Shown: one piece after another, positions 7,442 to 18,000 of the stretch
Numbering within the stretch: position 1 is the first letter of the stretch
Layout of the letters: the number at the start of each line of letters is the position of its first letter
NCBI RefSeq assembly: GCF_000340435.2
Contig: NZ_CP011883.2
Location: 2,092,687-2,156,686 of the forward strand
Origin: Mycobacterium haemophilum DSM 44634
GTDB lineage: Bacteria > Actinomycetota > Actinomycetes > Mycobacteriales > Mycobacteriaceae
Direction: 5' to 3'
DNA length: 64,000 nucleotides
Made by a program: the position numbers and the translations under genes
Notes under the pieces: generated by a model
The model's input: the letters and a program-made list of their open reading frames with translations, nothing else
What the model was told of the DNA's origin: nothing
Databases searched by the model: none

Positions 7442-10400
7442 GTGCGCGCGGACGACTCCTGCGATGCGGCCGTGACCAAGCCCCTGCCGGTGGGCACGGT
7501 CACCTTGCTCCTGGGCGATGTGGAGGATGCGACTCGGCTGTGGGAGAAGCGGGCCCAGGATATGAGCGCTGCAGTCGCACATCTGGACCAAACGGTATCC
7601 GACGTGACAGCAATCCATCACGGAGTGCGGCCGGTCGAGCAGGGCGAGGGCGACAGCTTCGTGATTGCCTTTGCTTGTGCCTCGGATGCCGTGGCTGCTG
7701 CCTTGGACTTGCAGCGAGCTCAGCTGGGGCCGATCCGGTTGCGAATCGGGGTGCACACCGGGGAGGTGCGGCTGCGTGATGAGGGTAACTACGTTGGTCC
7801 GACCGTCAACCGGACCGCGCGTCTGCGCAATTTAGCGCATGGCGGCCAGACCTTGCTGTCGAGTGCTACCGAGAACTTGGTGGTTGACGGGCTCCCCAGC
7901 GGGGCCTGGCTTACCCATCTGGGGACTCACCGGCTGCGTGGGCTGCCCCGGCCCGAGCGGGTGGTGCAGCTGTGTCATGCCGATTTGCCGGTCGAGTTCC
8001 CGCCGCTGCGGGCCACTGATGACCTGCTAACCCACGGTTTTCCTGTGCAGCTAACGAATTTCGTTGGGCGCCGCGACCAGCTCAGCGAGGTTCAGCAGTT
8101 GGTGGCCGGTAATCGGCTGGTCACCCTGACCGGTGTCGGTGGTGTGGGCAAGACCCGGTTAGCGCTGCAGGTTGCGGCCCAGCTTGCCGGTGAGGTCGGC
8201 GGCGGGTGGTATGTGGATTTGGCACCAATCAGCGATCCCGATCTGGTGCCGACCAAGGTCGCCCGTGCGCTGGGTCTGCGCGACCAACCCGCCCGCTCCA
8301 CCGTGGACGTGGTGCTGCATTTCCTGGCCGGGCGTCAAGCACTCCTAGTGCTGGATAACTGTGAACATCTGGTGGAGGCTACCGCGGCGTTGGTGTCGCG
8401 CCTGGTGGACGCGTGTCCACGGGTGAGGGTTCTAGCGACCAGTCGCGAACCGTTTCGTCTCGCGGGCGAGGTGAGCTGGCGGGTGCCGGCACTGTCCGTA
8501 AGCGATGAGGCCGTCGAATTGTTTTGCGACCGGGCCCGGCGGGTGCGGCCGGATTTCCGACTTACCGAAGCCAACTCGGCGGCCGTGACGGAGATCTGCG
8601 GGCGCCTGGACGGTTTGCCATTGGCCATCGAGCTAGCGGCGGCCCGAGTTCGGGCGCTGTCACCGGCTGAGATCGTTGACGGTTTGGGTGACCGTTTCCA
8701 GTTGCTGACCGGCAGTGCCCGCATGGTGGTGGCCCGCCAGCAGACTCTGTGGGCTTCGGTGGACTGGTCCCACGCGCTGTTGAGCGGGCCGGAACGGGTC
8801 TTGTTCCGCCGGTTGGCGGTGTTTGTGGGCCGCTTTTTCCTTGATGCTGCGGAAGCCGTCGCGGGTGGTGGTGAAGTGGAGCGCTATCAAGTACTCGATG
8901 CGCTCACGCTGCTCGTCGACAAGTCGTTGGTGGTCGCCGACGATAGCGGCGGTCGAACGTTCTATCGGCTGTCGGAGACGGTGCGTCAGTACGCGCTGGA
9001 GAAACTTGACGAGTCTGGGGAGATGGACGCTGTGCGGCTGCGGCACCGCGACTACTACGTGAGGCTGGCCGCCCTGCTCGACGCCTCGGATGACACCGAC
9101 TATGGGCAGTGCATCGAACAGGCAGAGGTTGAAATAGACAACCTGCGCGCCGCCTTTGCGTGGACCTGCGCGAGCTCCGACACGGAACTCGCACTGGTGC
9201 TGGCGTCTTCGCTGCAGCCCGTATGGCTGACCCGCGGCCGCATTAGCGAGGGGCGAGCCTGGTTTGACGCCGTTCTGCGTGGCGAGGATGGCGGCCAACT
9301 TGGGCTGCCGCCGGTGATGTGCGCGAGGGCGCTTGCCGACAAAGCTGTGCTCGACATCTTCGTCGATGTCGCCGCGGGCATTGACCATGCCCAGCAGGCC
9401 CTGCAGATTGCGCGTGATGTCGACGACCCCGCCCTGTTGTCCCGGGTACTCACGGCATGCGGGTTAAGCGCTGTGATGGCCGGCGACGACGCGGCCGACC
9501 GCTACTTTACCGAGGCGATTGGTCTCGCCCGAGCCTCAAACGATCGGTGGAGGCTGAGCCAGATCCTTACTTTCCAGGCACTCGATGCGGTGGCCAGGGG
9601 CCACCCGGTCCTCGCGTGTACCGCAGCCGAAGAGGCGCGCGAGCTGGCGAATGCAATCGGTGATCAGTCATTTTCGCTGTGGAGTCGCTGCTGCCTTGGG
9701 TACGCGCAGTGGATGCGTGGCGATCTAGTCGGAGCCATTGGACAACTGGGTGAGATTGCTGAGGAAGCCGAGGCGGCTGACGACGTCTTACACAAGGCAA
9801 CCAGCCTCCATGCCTTGGCGTATGCCCTGGCGTACCACGGCGACGTGAGCGGGGCGCAAGCCGCGGCCGACGCAGCTCTAGAGACCGTCGGCCTGGGCGA
9901 GTACTTCGCGGGCATCGGCTACTCGGCATCAGCCGTTGCCGCGCTGGCCGCCGGTGACCTCGCAAAGGCGTTTAACGCGAGCGAGACGGCTTGGCGCAAG
10001 ATGAGTTTGGCTACGCCCCAGTCGGCAGCCGTACAGCGCATGTTCAGTGCCAAGGTAGCGCTGGCGGCGGGTGATGTCACTGCGGCCCGTTGTTGGTGCG
10101 ACGAGGCGGTGCAAACAGCGACTGGGCGGCATCTGGTGATGGCGCTGACGACGCGTGCTCGGATCGCGGTCGTTGAAGGCAAACAAGAGGACGCCCAATG
10201 CGACGCTCAGAACGCACTCGTCCAGCTAGCCACCTGTGAGGCCTACCTGGATCTTCCAGACGTGCTGGAATGCGTCGCCGGCCTCGCCGGCGACGCCGGC
10301 GGCTACCAGGCAGCGGCGAGGCTTTTTGGCGCGGCCGAGGCTATCCGGCAGCGTATCGGTGTGGTCCGCTTCGTGATCCACGAAACGGGATATCAGACGT

Positions 10401-10726
10401 CGGTGTCAAGCCTGCGAGATGCAATGGGGGAAAGTGACTTCGACGTCGCTTGGGCTGAAGGCGCCGCATTGTCGATCAGGGAAGCGATCGAGCACGGGCA
10501 ACGTAGCGTGCGTCGTCACAAACGGCCGGATAGCGGTTGGGCGGCGCTTACGCCGGCCGAGCTTGACGTCGCGCGCCTGGTTAGCGAGGGGCTAAGCAAC
10601 AAAGAGATTGGAACGCGGCTTTTCATCTCACCTCGGACCGTGCAAACCCACCTGACCCGCGTCTACGCTAAACTCGGTCTCACTTCCCGCGTCCAACTCG
10701 CTCAAGAGCTAGACAACCGTGCCTGA
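7442..10726 (+). CDS. Cyclase/NB-ARC ATPase/LuxR-type transcriptional regulator (copy 1)
   Basis: This 1094-residue regulator has a class III nucleotide cyclase domain (about 15-180), an NB-ARC-type ATPase with P-loop GVGGVGKT at 231-238 and Walker B LLVLDNCEH around 305, a long helical TPR-like region, and a C-terminal LuxR helix-turn-helix (LTPAELDVARLVSEGLSNKEIG, about 1035-1090). The cyclase keeps both metal-binding Asp (D26, D71) and the Asn-Arg pair (N123, R127). Its substrate-selecting residues are Gln67 and Asn116 where canonical enzymes have Lys and Asp, the same unusual Q-N pair known from M. tuberculosis Rv0386. Start is uncertain: GTG 7442, or GTG 7472, which fits the paralogue better. 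It follows the methyltransferase stop by two bases. Confidence 0.9.
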   Translation: MRADDSCDAAVTKPLPVGTVTLLLGDVEDATRLWEKRAQDMSAAVAHLDQTVSDVTAIHHGVRPVEQGEGDSFVIAFACASDAVAAALDLQRAQLGPIRLRIGVHTGEVRLRDEGNYVGPTVNRTARLRNLAHGGQTLLSSATENLVVDGLPSGAWLTHLGTHRLRGLPRPERVVQLCHADLPVEFPPLRATDDLLTHGFPVQLTNFVGRRDQLSEVQQLVAGNRLVTLTGVGGVGKTRLALQVAAQLAGEVGGGWYVDLAPISDPDLVPTKVARALGLRDQPARSTVDVVLHFLAGRQALLVLDNCEHLVEATAALVSRLVDACPRVRVLATSREPFRLAGEVSWRVPALSVSDEAVELFCDRARRVRPDFRLTEANSAAVTEICGRLDGLPLAIELAAARVRALSPAEIVDGLGDRFQLLTGSARMVVARQQTLWASVDWSHALLSGPERVLFRRLAVFVGRFFLDAAEAVAGGGEVERYQVLDALTLLVDKSLVVADDSGGRTFYRLSETVRQYALEKLDESGEMDAVRLRHRDYYVRLAALLDASDDTDYGQCIEQAEVEIDNLRAAFAWTCASSDTELALVLASSLQPVWLTRGRISEGRAWFDAVLRGEDGGQLGLPPVMCARALADKAVLDIFVDVAAGIDHAQQALQIARDVDDPALLSRVLTACGLSAVMAGDDAADRYFTEAIGLARASNDRWRLSQILTFQALDAVARGHPVLACTAAEEARELANAIGDQSFSLWSRCCLGYAQWMRGDLVGAIGQLGEIAEEAEAADDVLHKATSLHALAYALAYHGDVSGAQAAADAALETVGLGEYFAGIGYSASAVAALAAGDLAKAFNASETAWRKMSLATPQSAAVQRMFSAKVALAAGDVTAARCWCDEAVQTATGRHLVMALTTRARIAVVEGKQEDAQCDAQNALVQLATCEAYLDLPDVLECVAGLAGDAGGYQAAARLFGAAEAIRQRIGVVRFVIHETGYQTSVSSLRDAMGESDFDVAWAEGAALSIREAIEHGQRSVRRHKRPDSGWAALTPAELDVARLVSEGLSNKEIGTRLFISPRTVQTHLTRVYAKLGLTSRVQLAQELDNRA

Positions 10727-10753
10727 TCGATCACCAAACGTGCACGTGGACGC

Positions 10754-11143
10754 TCATAGGCGACGCATCTCGCGTGCCATTTGAGACTGTCCGAGAAACT
10801 CAAGACGCGTTGGGTAGCGTCGCGGCCAATGGCGATGTTGCCGCAGACGAATTTGCGTTAATAACATCAACTTTGAGCCCACGCCAGCGCGTGCCACTCC
10901 AATTGGCTTGGGCAGCCAGCGGATAGCTTTTGGCCGCGCCGGCGCGGCTGCTGCGGCGTTCAAGAGATCTGTCTCGGTGCTCGAGATCGGCGGCTGTGTT
11001 ACTACTGTCGGTGCGGTCTTCGTCCCCCAGTCCAGGCGCACTTCGGTATCGAAGGTATCGCGCGAAGCCCTGCCGACGCGCCGCGGTCTGCTCGCCGCGA
11101 CCGCGGAGCTAGCTTCGGTATCGACTTCGATCGTGCTTGTCAC
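10754..11143 (-). CDS. Possible small hypothetical protein
   Basis: A 129-codon frame on the minus strand starts at GTG 11143 with a well-placed AAGGGGG five bases upstream, and the first half has codons mostly ending in G or C. The protein begins MTSTIEVDTE, has several Asp-Thr-Glu runs and is rich in Ala, Pro and Arg later. I recognise no domain and no homologue. It lies convergent to the first regulator and upstream of the second. The ribosome-binding site is the best support; it may equally be chance in an intergenic gap of almost 1 kb. Confidence 0.3.
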   Translation of the reverse strand: MTSTIEVDTEASSAVAASRPRRVGRASRDTFDTEVRLDWGTKTAPTVVTQPPISSTETDLLNAAAAAPARPKAIRWLPKPIGVARAGVGSKLMLLTQIRLRQHRHWPRRYPTRLEFLGQSQMAREMRRL

Positions 11144-11716
11144 ACGAACCCCCTTGCAATCAACCGATGATTAGTCAACTGTGCGAGATCGAGTGTGCGG
11201 CATCGAGGAGCAAAAACCATCAGCCATGATGCGTAGATTTGACGCTGCAGGGTCGCAGATTTTCCGCTTTTGCGTATCGCCGATCATCCCCGCCATCAAA
11301 GGGCCCGAGGAACGGTAAAGCTCGTGAGTGCCGCCGAGCCAGTGTACGCCACCTGCGAGCAGCGGAAACGCAGGTTAGCAACCGGTGACTTGCTGCCAAT
11401 CCCTACGCGCTGGGCTCCGGCGGCCGCCACACACCGTATACGACGGCGGCTTGCCAGCCGCGGCGTGCTGCGGCCGAGCATGGGGCCACAGCGTCTTTCA
11501 CGACGAAGTCATAACATCAACGGGATTGGGCCATTTCAATGGTTATTCAATGGTTATTCAATGGTTAGACCGAACTGTAGCAATTTAATTGGGAAAACCA
11601 TCGGCTAGAATGCGTAGCATGTCTCGGCTGAGGTTGTGCATCAGTGCGACGCGTATGAATCGGATACCAGTTGACGAAGTGCTGGTACGTCCCGGCGGCA
11701 CCACCGCGACTCGGGC
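11144..11716. other. Intergenic region before regulator copy 2
   Basis: About 570 bases without a supported gene. Frames such as 11270-11608 (+) lack recognisable sequence or a ribosome-binding site. The stretch 11500-11610 is relatively AT-rich and contains an 11-base tandem repeat, so it probably holds the promoter and control sites of the downstream regulator. Confidence 0.5.
11536..11567. repeat. 11-base tandem repeat, nearly three copies
   Basis: TCAATGGTTAT is repeated head to tail at 11536-11546 and 11547-11557, followed by TCAATGGTTA at 11558-11567. The period of 11 bases fits binding of a protein to one face of the helix. It sits about 150 bases upstream of the second LuxR-type regulator. 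Confidence 0.9.
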
Positions 11717-14700
11717 GTGAGCGTACCGCGGCCGTCGGGCACGGTGACGCTGCTGTTAGCCGATGTTGAAGACTCAACGAGGCTATGGCAGCTGCAACCT
11801 GAGCAGATGGAGGCCGCCATCGCGGGTCTGGATCGCGCGGTATCGGAAGCCATCGCCGCCCACGGCGGGGTGCGGTCGGTCGAACAAGGCGAAGGTGACA
11901 GTTTCGTCGTCGCGTTTGATCGTGCCAGCGATGCCGCGGGTTGCGCACTGGATCTGCAGCGCGCCCAGCTCGCACCGATCAAGCTGCGCATCGGTCTTCA
12001 CACCGGCGAGGTGCAGTTGCGCGATGAAGGCAGTTATGCCGGTCCCACGATTAATCGGACTGCGAGTCTGCGGGACCTGGCGTATGGGGGCCAGACTGTG
12101 ATGTCGGCTACCACAGGTGATTTGGTCATTGACAACCTCCCGGCCGATGCGTGGCTGATCAATCTCGGTAGCCAGACGCTCCGCGATCTCTCGCATCCTG
12201 AACGGGTCATGCAGCTGTGTCACCCCGACCTTCAGAACAGCTTTCCGGCGCTGCGCACACCGAAACACGTTCCCGCATCAAAACTTCCCGTTCAGGTCAC
12301 GACTTTTATCGGCGGCGATGCACGGACGAAAGCTGTGCAAAGGCTCTTGGCGGACAACCGGCTGCTGACGCTGACCGGTGAGGGCGGTGTGGGCAAGAGC
12401 AGGCTGGCGATCCAGGTTGCGGCAGCATCGGGGTTTGGTGACGATTTATCGTACGTTGAGCTGGCCCCGCTGACCGATCCCGCGATTTTACCGATTGCCG
12501 TGGTTCGCGCGCTGGGCTTGACCGATCAGCCGGGCCGCTCGACGATTGGCGCAATTACGCATTTTATCGACGGCCGCCACCAACTCATGGTGTTGGACAA
12601 CTGTGAGCACGTTCTCGATGCCTGCGCCGAGCTGGTCGTTGCGCTTTTGGGTGCCTGCCCGGCATTGACGATTTTGGCGACCAGCCGCGAGCCGATCGGG
12701 GTCGCTGGTGAGATCACCTGGCGGGTACCGTCGTTGTCGCTAGCCGACGAGGCAATCGAATTGTTCGTTGATCGCGCCCGCCTGGTCCAGCCCGCTTTCC
12801 GGGTCGTTAGCGCTAACGCCGAGGCGGTGCGCGAGATCTGCCAGCGGCTGGACGGCATACCCCTGGCCATCGAGCTTGCCGCCGCACGGGTCCGGTCGTT
12901 GTCGCCAGTCGAGATCGCCGAGAGCTTAGACGACCGGTTCCGGCTGCTCACGGGTAGTGCGCGCAGCGTGGTGCGCCGCCAACAGACACTGAGCGCATCG
13001 ATGGATTGGTCGTATGCGCTGTTGACCGAGAGCGAACGGACCTTGTTTCGCCGACTGGCGGTCTTCCCGGGTACGTTCGACCTGGCTGCAGCGCGAGCTG
13101 TGGCCGGCAATGACTTGGAGATCTATCAAATCCTCGATCAGTTGACGCTGCTCGTCGACAAGTCGTTGGTAGTCGTTGAAGACGTCCAGGGGCGTACCCG
13201 GTACCGGCTGCGGGAAACGGTACGTGAGTACGCACTAGGAAAGCTGGACGAATCCGGCGAAACCGACCTGCCGGCTCGTCACTGCGACTACTACAAGGCT
13301 TTGGCTTCCAGGCTGGACGCGCCAGGGCAATGCGACCACCTTGAGCTGGTGGAGCAGGCTGAGCTTGAGATCGACAACCTGCGCGCCTGCTTCACCTGGA
13401 ACCGTAAAAACAACGATGGCGTAGCCGCATTACAGCTCGCGTCCTGGCTGCAACCGATTTGGTTTGGGCGTGGCCGCCAGCGCGAGGGTTTGGCCTGGTT
13501 TGATTCGATCTTGGAAAACGGTAATGCCGATCAGTTTGCGGTATCAGCCGGTGTCTGGGCGCGCGCGCTCGCGGACAAAGTGATGCTCAGCACCTTGCTG
13601 GCCACGAGCCCAGTGGGCGCCCCCGACATTATCGCTCGGGCTGGACAAGCCCTGGCGATAGCACGCGATATCGATGACTCCACGGTGTTAGTTCGGGCCC
13701 TCACCGCCTGCGGTTGCAGTAGCGGTTACCAGCCAGAAGCAGCTCAGGCCTACCTCGGCGAAGCTATCGAGCTAGCCCGCGCCCTAGATGATAAATGGAC
13801 ATTGAGCCAAATCCTGTATTGGCGGCTGGTGGGGACCTGCATGACGGGTGATCCGCGTGCGGTGCGAGCCGCTGCCGACGAAGCCCAAGAGCTCGCCGAA
13901 AGCATCGGGGACCGGTTCGTTTCACGTCAATGCCGCTTGTGGCGCAGCGCGGCGCACATGTGGGAAGGCGATCTGAATGGTGCGATTGCGCGACTTCGCG
14001 AGGTTACGGCCGAAGCTGAGGCGGCTAACGACGTGGTCACAACCGCTCTCGGCCTATACATCCAGGCCCTGGCGCTAGCGCATCTGGACGCCAGCGCCGC
14101 CGAGGCCGCGGCGGCTGCGTGCATCGCCGCAGCGGCAGAGTTGGGCGGGGTATACGAAGGTTGTAGCTATGCGGCGGCGTCTTGTGCGGCCCTAGCCACG
14201 GGCAATGTTTCGGCGATCGATACCAGTGCGGCGGATCAGCGAAATTATTGTGCTCACTTAGATCTGCACCGCGAACTAATGGCGCAGTTAGCCCTGGTGC
14301 GCGGCGATGCGAGTGTGGCACGATGTTACGCCGACGACGCCGTCGCGTCGACGAGCGGATGGCACCGAATGGTGGCGTTGATAACGCGGGCGCGCGTTGC
14401 GATCGCCCACGAGGAACGCGATGCAGCACGCAATGACGCGCACGCAGCTCTGGTGTGCGCAACCGACTTGGGCGCGCGTGTAGGCGTGCCGGATGCCATT
14501 GAGCTCCTCGCCGCACTGAACGGTGAGTCGGGCAGTCATTGTGCCGCGGCGCGCCTTTTTGGCGCGGCGGCCGCCCTGCGACAGCGGACCCAGGAGGTCC
14601 GCTTCCAGGTCTGGGAGGCCGACTACCAGGCCTCGGTGGCGGCGCTTCGTGATGCGATGAGTGGCGACGATTTCGCCTCCGCCTGGGCCGACGGCGCCGC

Positions 14701-14959
14701 GATGTCCACCGACGAGGCGATCCGCTACGCGCAGCGCGGTCGCGGGAAACGCAAACGTTGGAGCGGTGGCTGGGGGTCATTAACCCCTGCCGAGCGCAAC
14801 GTGGCGCGGTTGGTGGGTGAAGGGCTGGGTAACAAAGAAATCGCGACACGGCTGTTCGTTTCGCCGCGCACCGTGCAATCCCACCTCACCCACGTCTACG
14901 CCAAACTCAGGCTTAACTCGCGCGTCCAACTCGCGCAAGAAGCGGCGCGCCACAGCTAA
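11717..14959 (+). CDS. Cyclase-like/NB-ARC ATPase/LuxR-type transcriptional regulator (copy 2)
   Basis: The 1080-residue paralogue of the upstream regulator has the same layout: cyclase-like domain (1-170), ATPase with P-loop GEGGVGKS at 221-228 and LMVLDNCEH Walker B, a TPR-like middle, and a LuxR helix-turn-helix at the C-terminus (LTPAERNVARLVGEGLGNKEIA). The cyclase metal-binding Asp residues are kept (D16, D61) and Gln57 is present, but the second substrate residue is Ser106 and the transition-state arginine is Ser117 (NRTAS instead of NRTAR, codon AGT against CGT in copy 1). The cyclase is therefore probably inactive and may only bind nucleotide. Start GTG 11717 gives an N-terminus matching family members. 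Confidence 0.9.
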   Translation: MSVPRPSGTVTLLLADVEDSTRLWQLQPEQMEAAIAGLDRAVSEAIAAHGGVRSVEQGEGDSFVVAFDRASDAAGCALDLQRAQLAPIKLRIGLHTGEVQLRDEGSYAGPTINRTASLRDLAYGGQTVMSATTGDLVIDNLPADAWLINLGSQTLRDLSHPERVMQLCHPDLQNSFPALRTPKHVPASKLPVQVTTFIGGDARTKAVQRLLADNRLLTLTGEGGVGKSRLAIQVAAASGFGDDLSYVELAPLTDPAILPIAVVRALGLTDQPGRSTIGAITHFIDGRHQLMVLDNCEHVLDACAELVVALLGACPALTILATSREPIGVAGEITWRVPSLSLADEAIELFVDRARLVQPAFRVVSANAEAVREICQRLDGIPLAIELAAARVRSLSPVEIAESLDDRFRLLTGSARSVVRRQQTLSASMDWSYALLTESERTLFRRLAVFPGTFDLAAARAVAGNDLEIYQILDQLTLLVDKSLVVVEDVQGRTRYRLRETVREYALGKLDESGETDLPARHCDYYKALASRLDAPGQCDHLELVEQAELEIDNLRACFTWNRKNNDGVAALQLASWLQPIWFGRGRQREGLAWFDSILENGNADQFAVSAGVWARALADKVMLSTLLATSPVGAPDIIARAGQALAIARDIDDSTVLVRALTACGCSSGYQPEAAQAYLGEAIELARALDDKWTLSQILYWRLVGTCMTGDPRAVRAAADEAQELAESIGDRFVSRQCRLWRSAAHMWEGDLNGAIARLREVTAEAEAANDVVTTALGLYIQALALAHLDASAAEAAAAACIAAAAELGGVYEGCSYAAASCAALATGNVSAIDTSAADQRNYCAHLDLHRELMAQLALVRGDASVARCYADDAVASTSGWHRMVALITRARVAIAHEERDAARNDAHAALVCATDLGARVGVPDAIELLAALNGESGSHCAAARLFGAAAALRQRTQEVRFQVWEADYQASVAALRDAMSGDDFASAWADGAAMSTDEAIRYAQRGRGKRKRWSGGWGSLTPAERNVARLVGEGLGNKEIATRLFVSPRTVQSHLTHVYAKLRLNSRVQLAQEAARHS

Positions 14960-15081
14960 CCGATTCGGCCAGCCGCCGGGTCACAGCAGGCCCGCACCGG
15001 AGCCAACTAAACAGTGTGACCAAAACTGCCAGCCCAGCGATGTGCCATGATGTCCAAGCTGTCAAGAGTCAGGGAGCAGCA

Positions 15082-18000
15082 GTGGATCTCAATTTTTCGA
15101 TGGTCACACGACCGGTCGAGCGCCTGGTCGCTACGGCACAAAATGGCCTGGAGGTCTTACGGTTGGGGGGGTTAGAAACCGGCAGCGTTCCGTCGCCGTC
15201 GCAGATCGTCGAGAGCGTGCCGATGTACAAGCTCCGACGGTATTTTCCGCCCGATAACCGGCCCGGGCAACCGCCGGTGGGCTCGCCCGTGCTGATGGTG
15301 CACCCGATGATGATGTCGGCGGATATGTGGGACGTCACCCGGGAGGAGGGCGCGGTAGGGATCCTGCACGCCAGCGGACTGGATCCCTGGGTCATCGACT
15401 TCGGCTCACCCGACAAGGTCGAGGGTGGAATGCGTCGGAATCTGGCCGACCACATCGTGGCCCTCAGTGAGGCGGTCGACACCGTCAAGGACGCCACCGG
15501 CGACGATGTGCACCTGGTCGGGTATTCGCAGGGTGGCATGTTCTGCTACCAGGCTGCCGCATACCGGCGTTCGAAGAACATCGCCAGCATCGTGGCGTTT
15601 GGCTCCCCAGTTGACACCCTGGCCGCGCTGCCCATGGGTATCCCACCAAACTTCGGCGTGGCACTTGCCAATTTCATGGCAGATCACGTCTTTAACCGCT
15701 TGGACGTCCCAAGCTGGTTGGCGCGCACCGGTTTTCAGATGTTGGACCCGCTTAAAACCGCCAAGGCCAGGGTCGATTTCGTGCGTCAGCTGCACGATCG
15801 TGAGGCTCTGCTGCCGCGTGAACAGCAGCGCCGATTTCTTGAATCCGAAGGGTGGATCGCGTGGTCTGGTCCGGCGATCTCCGAGTTGCTTAAGCAGTTC
15901 ATCGCGCACAACCGAATGATGACGGGCGGTTTCGCTGTCAACGGGCAGCTGGTGACGCTCACCGATATCACCTGTCCGGTGCTGGCTTTCGTTGGCGAGG
16001 TTGACGACATTGGCCAGCCGGCGTCGGTGCGCGGCATTCGGCGGGCAGCGCCCAACGCCGAGGTCTACGAATCTCTGATCCGGACAGGACATTTCGGCCT
16101 GGTCGTGGGGTCCAGGGCGGCGCAGCAGAGCTGGCCGACCGTCGCCGAATGGGTGCGCTGGCTATCCACCGGTGCCGACAAGCCGGCGAATATCCATCCG
16201 ATGCCGGACCAGCCGGCCGAACACACCGCCAGCGGGGTCGCGATGCGTTCTCGGCTCGCGCACGGCCTGGGGGAGGTCTCCGAGGCGGCGCTGGCGCTGG
16301 CGCGCGGCGCGGCCGACGCGGTTGTCGCGGCTAACAGATCCGTGCGCACGCTGGCTGTGGAGACAGTCCGGACGCTGCCGCGTTTGGCCCGGCTCGGACA
16401 GCTCAACGATCACACTCGGATCTCGCTGGGCCGCATCATCGGTGAACAGGCCCACGATGCCCCGCGGGGCGAATTCCTGTTGTTCGACGGACGCGTGCAT
16501 ACCTACGAGGCTGTCGACCGCCGAGTCAACAACGTCGTCCGAGGCCTGATCGAAGTCGGGGTGCGGCAGGGTGACCGCGTGGGTGTGCTGATGGAGACCC
16601 GACCTAGCGCACTGGTCGCCATCGCAGCGCTGTCTCGGCTGGGTGCAGTTGCCGTGATGATGCGGCCAGATGCCGATTTGGCCGCGGCGGTCCGACTGGG
16701 GGGCGCGACCGAGATCTTGACCGACCCCGCCAATCTTGATGCCGTGCTTGCTTACGGGCGTCAGCTGACCGGGCAGGTACTGGTGCTAGGTGGTGGTGAG
16801 TCGCGCGATCTGCACCTGCCGGAGGACGCCTTGCAGCAACGCCAAGTCATCGACATGGAAAAGATCGACCCGGATGCTGTCGAGCTGCCGGCCTGGTATC
16901 GGCCCAACCCGGGATTGGCTCGGGACCTGGCGTTCATCGCGTTCAGCACGGTCGGCGGCGAGCTGGTCGCCAAGCAAATCACTAACTACCGGTGGGCGGT
17001 CTCAGCCTTCGGAACTGCCTCAACGGCCGCCCTCGATCGCAGGGACACGGTGTACTGCTTGACGCCGCTGCATCACGAGTCCGCGCTGCTGGTCAGCCTG
17101 GGCGGCGCGGTCGTGGGTGGTGCCCGCATCGCGCTGTCGCGCGGTTTGTGCCCGGACCGGTTTGTGCACGAGGTGCGGCAATACGGCGTCACCGTCGTCT
17201 CCTACACCTGGGCCATGCTGCGCGAACTTGTCGACGACCCCGCGTTTGTACTGCACGGCAATCATCCGGTGCGGCTGTTCATCGGCTCGGGTATGCCGAC
17301 TGGACTATGGGAGCGGGTCGTCGAAGCGTTCGCGCCCGCTCATGTCGTCGAGTTCTTCGCTACCACCGACGGACAGGCTGTGCTGGCTAACGTGTCGGGC
17401 GCGAAGATTGGCAGCAAAGGTCGTCCGCTGCCCGGTGCTGGGCATGTCGAGCTGGGTGCTTACGATGCCGAACAGGACCTGATCCTGGAAAACGACCGCG
17501 GCTTCGTCCAGGTCGCCGACGTCAACCAGATCGGTGTGCTACTTGCTGCGTCTCGCGGACCGATCGATCCGACCGCGTCTGTCAAGCGCGGCGTCTTTGC
17601 TCCGGCCGACACCTGGATATCGACCGAGTACTTGTTCCGCCGCGACGACGATGGGGACTACTGGCTGGCGGGTCGACGCGGCTCGGTGGTTCGCACCGCC
17701 CGCGGATTGGTCTATGCCGAGCCGGTGACCGACGCGCTCGGCCTCATCACTGGGGTCGACCTCGCTGCGACCTACAGTGTGACGGTGGGTGACCATGAGT
17801 TGGCGGTGTCGGCAGTGACGCTGCTGCCCGGAGCGACCATCACGGCGGCCGACCTGACCGAAGCCGCTGCCAGCATGCCCGTCGGACTGGGGCCCGACAT
17901 TGTGCACGTGGTGCCAGGGCTGACGCTGAGCGCGACCTACCGTCCAATCGTCGGTGCCCTGCGCACGGCCGGGATTCCCAAAGCGGGACGCCAGGTTTGG

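Noticed and set aside
14037..14849. Long minus-strand frame opposite the second regulator
   Set aside because: It is an Arg/Pro/His-rich antisense shadow of the regulator's coding strand, caused by high GC.
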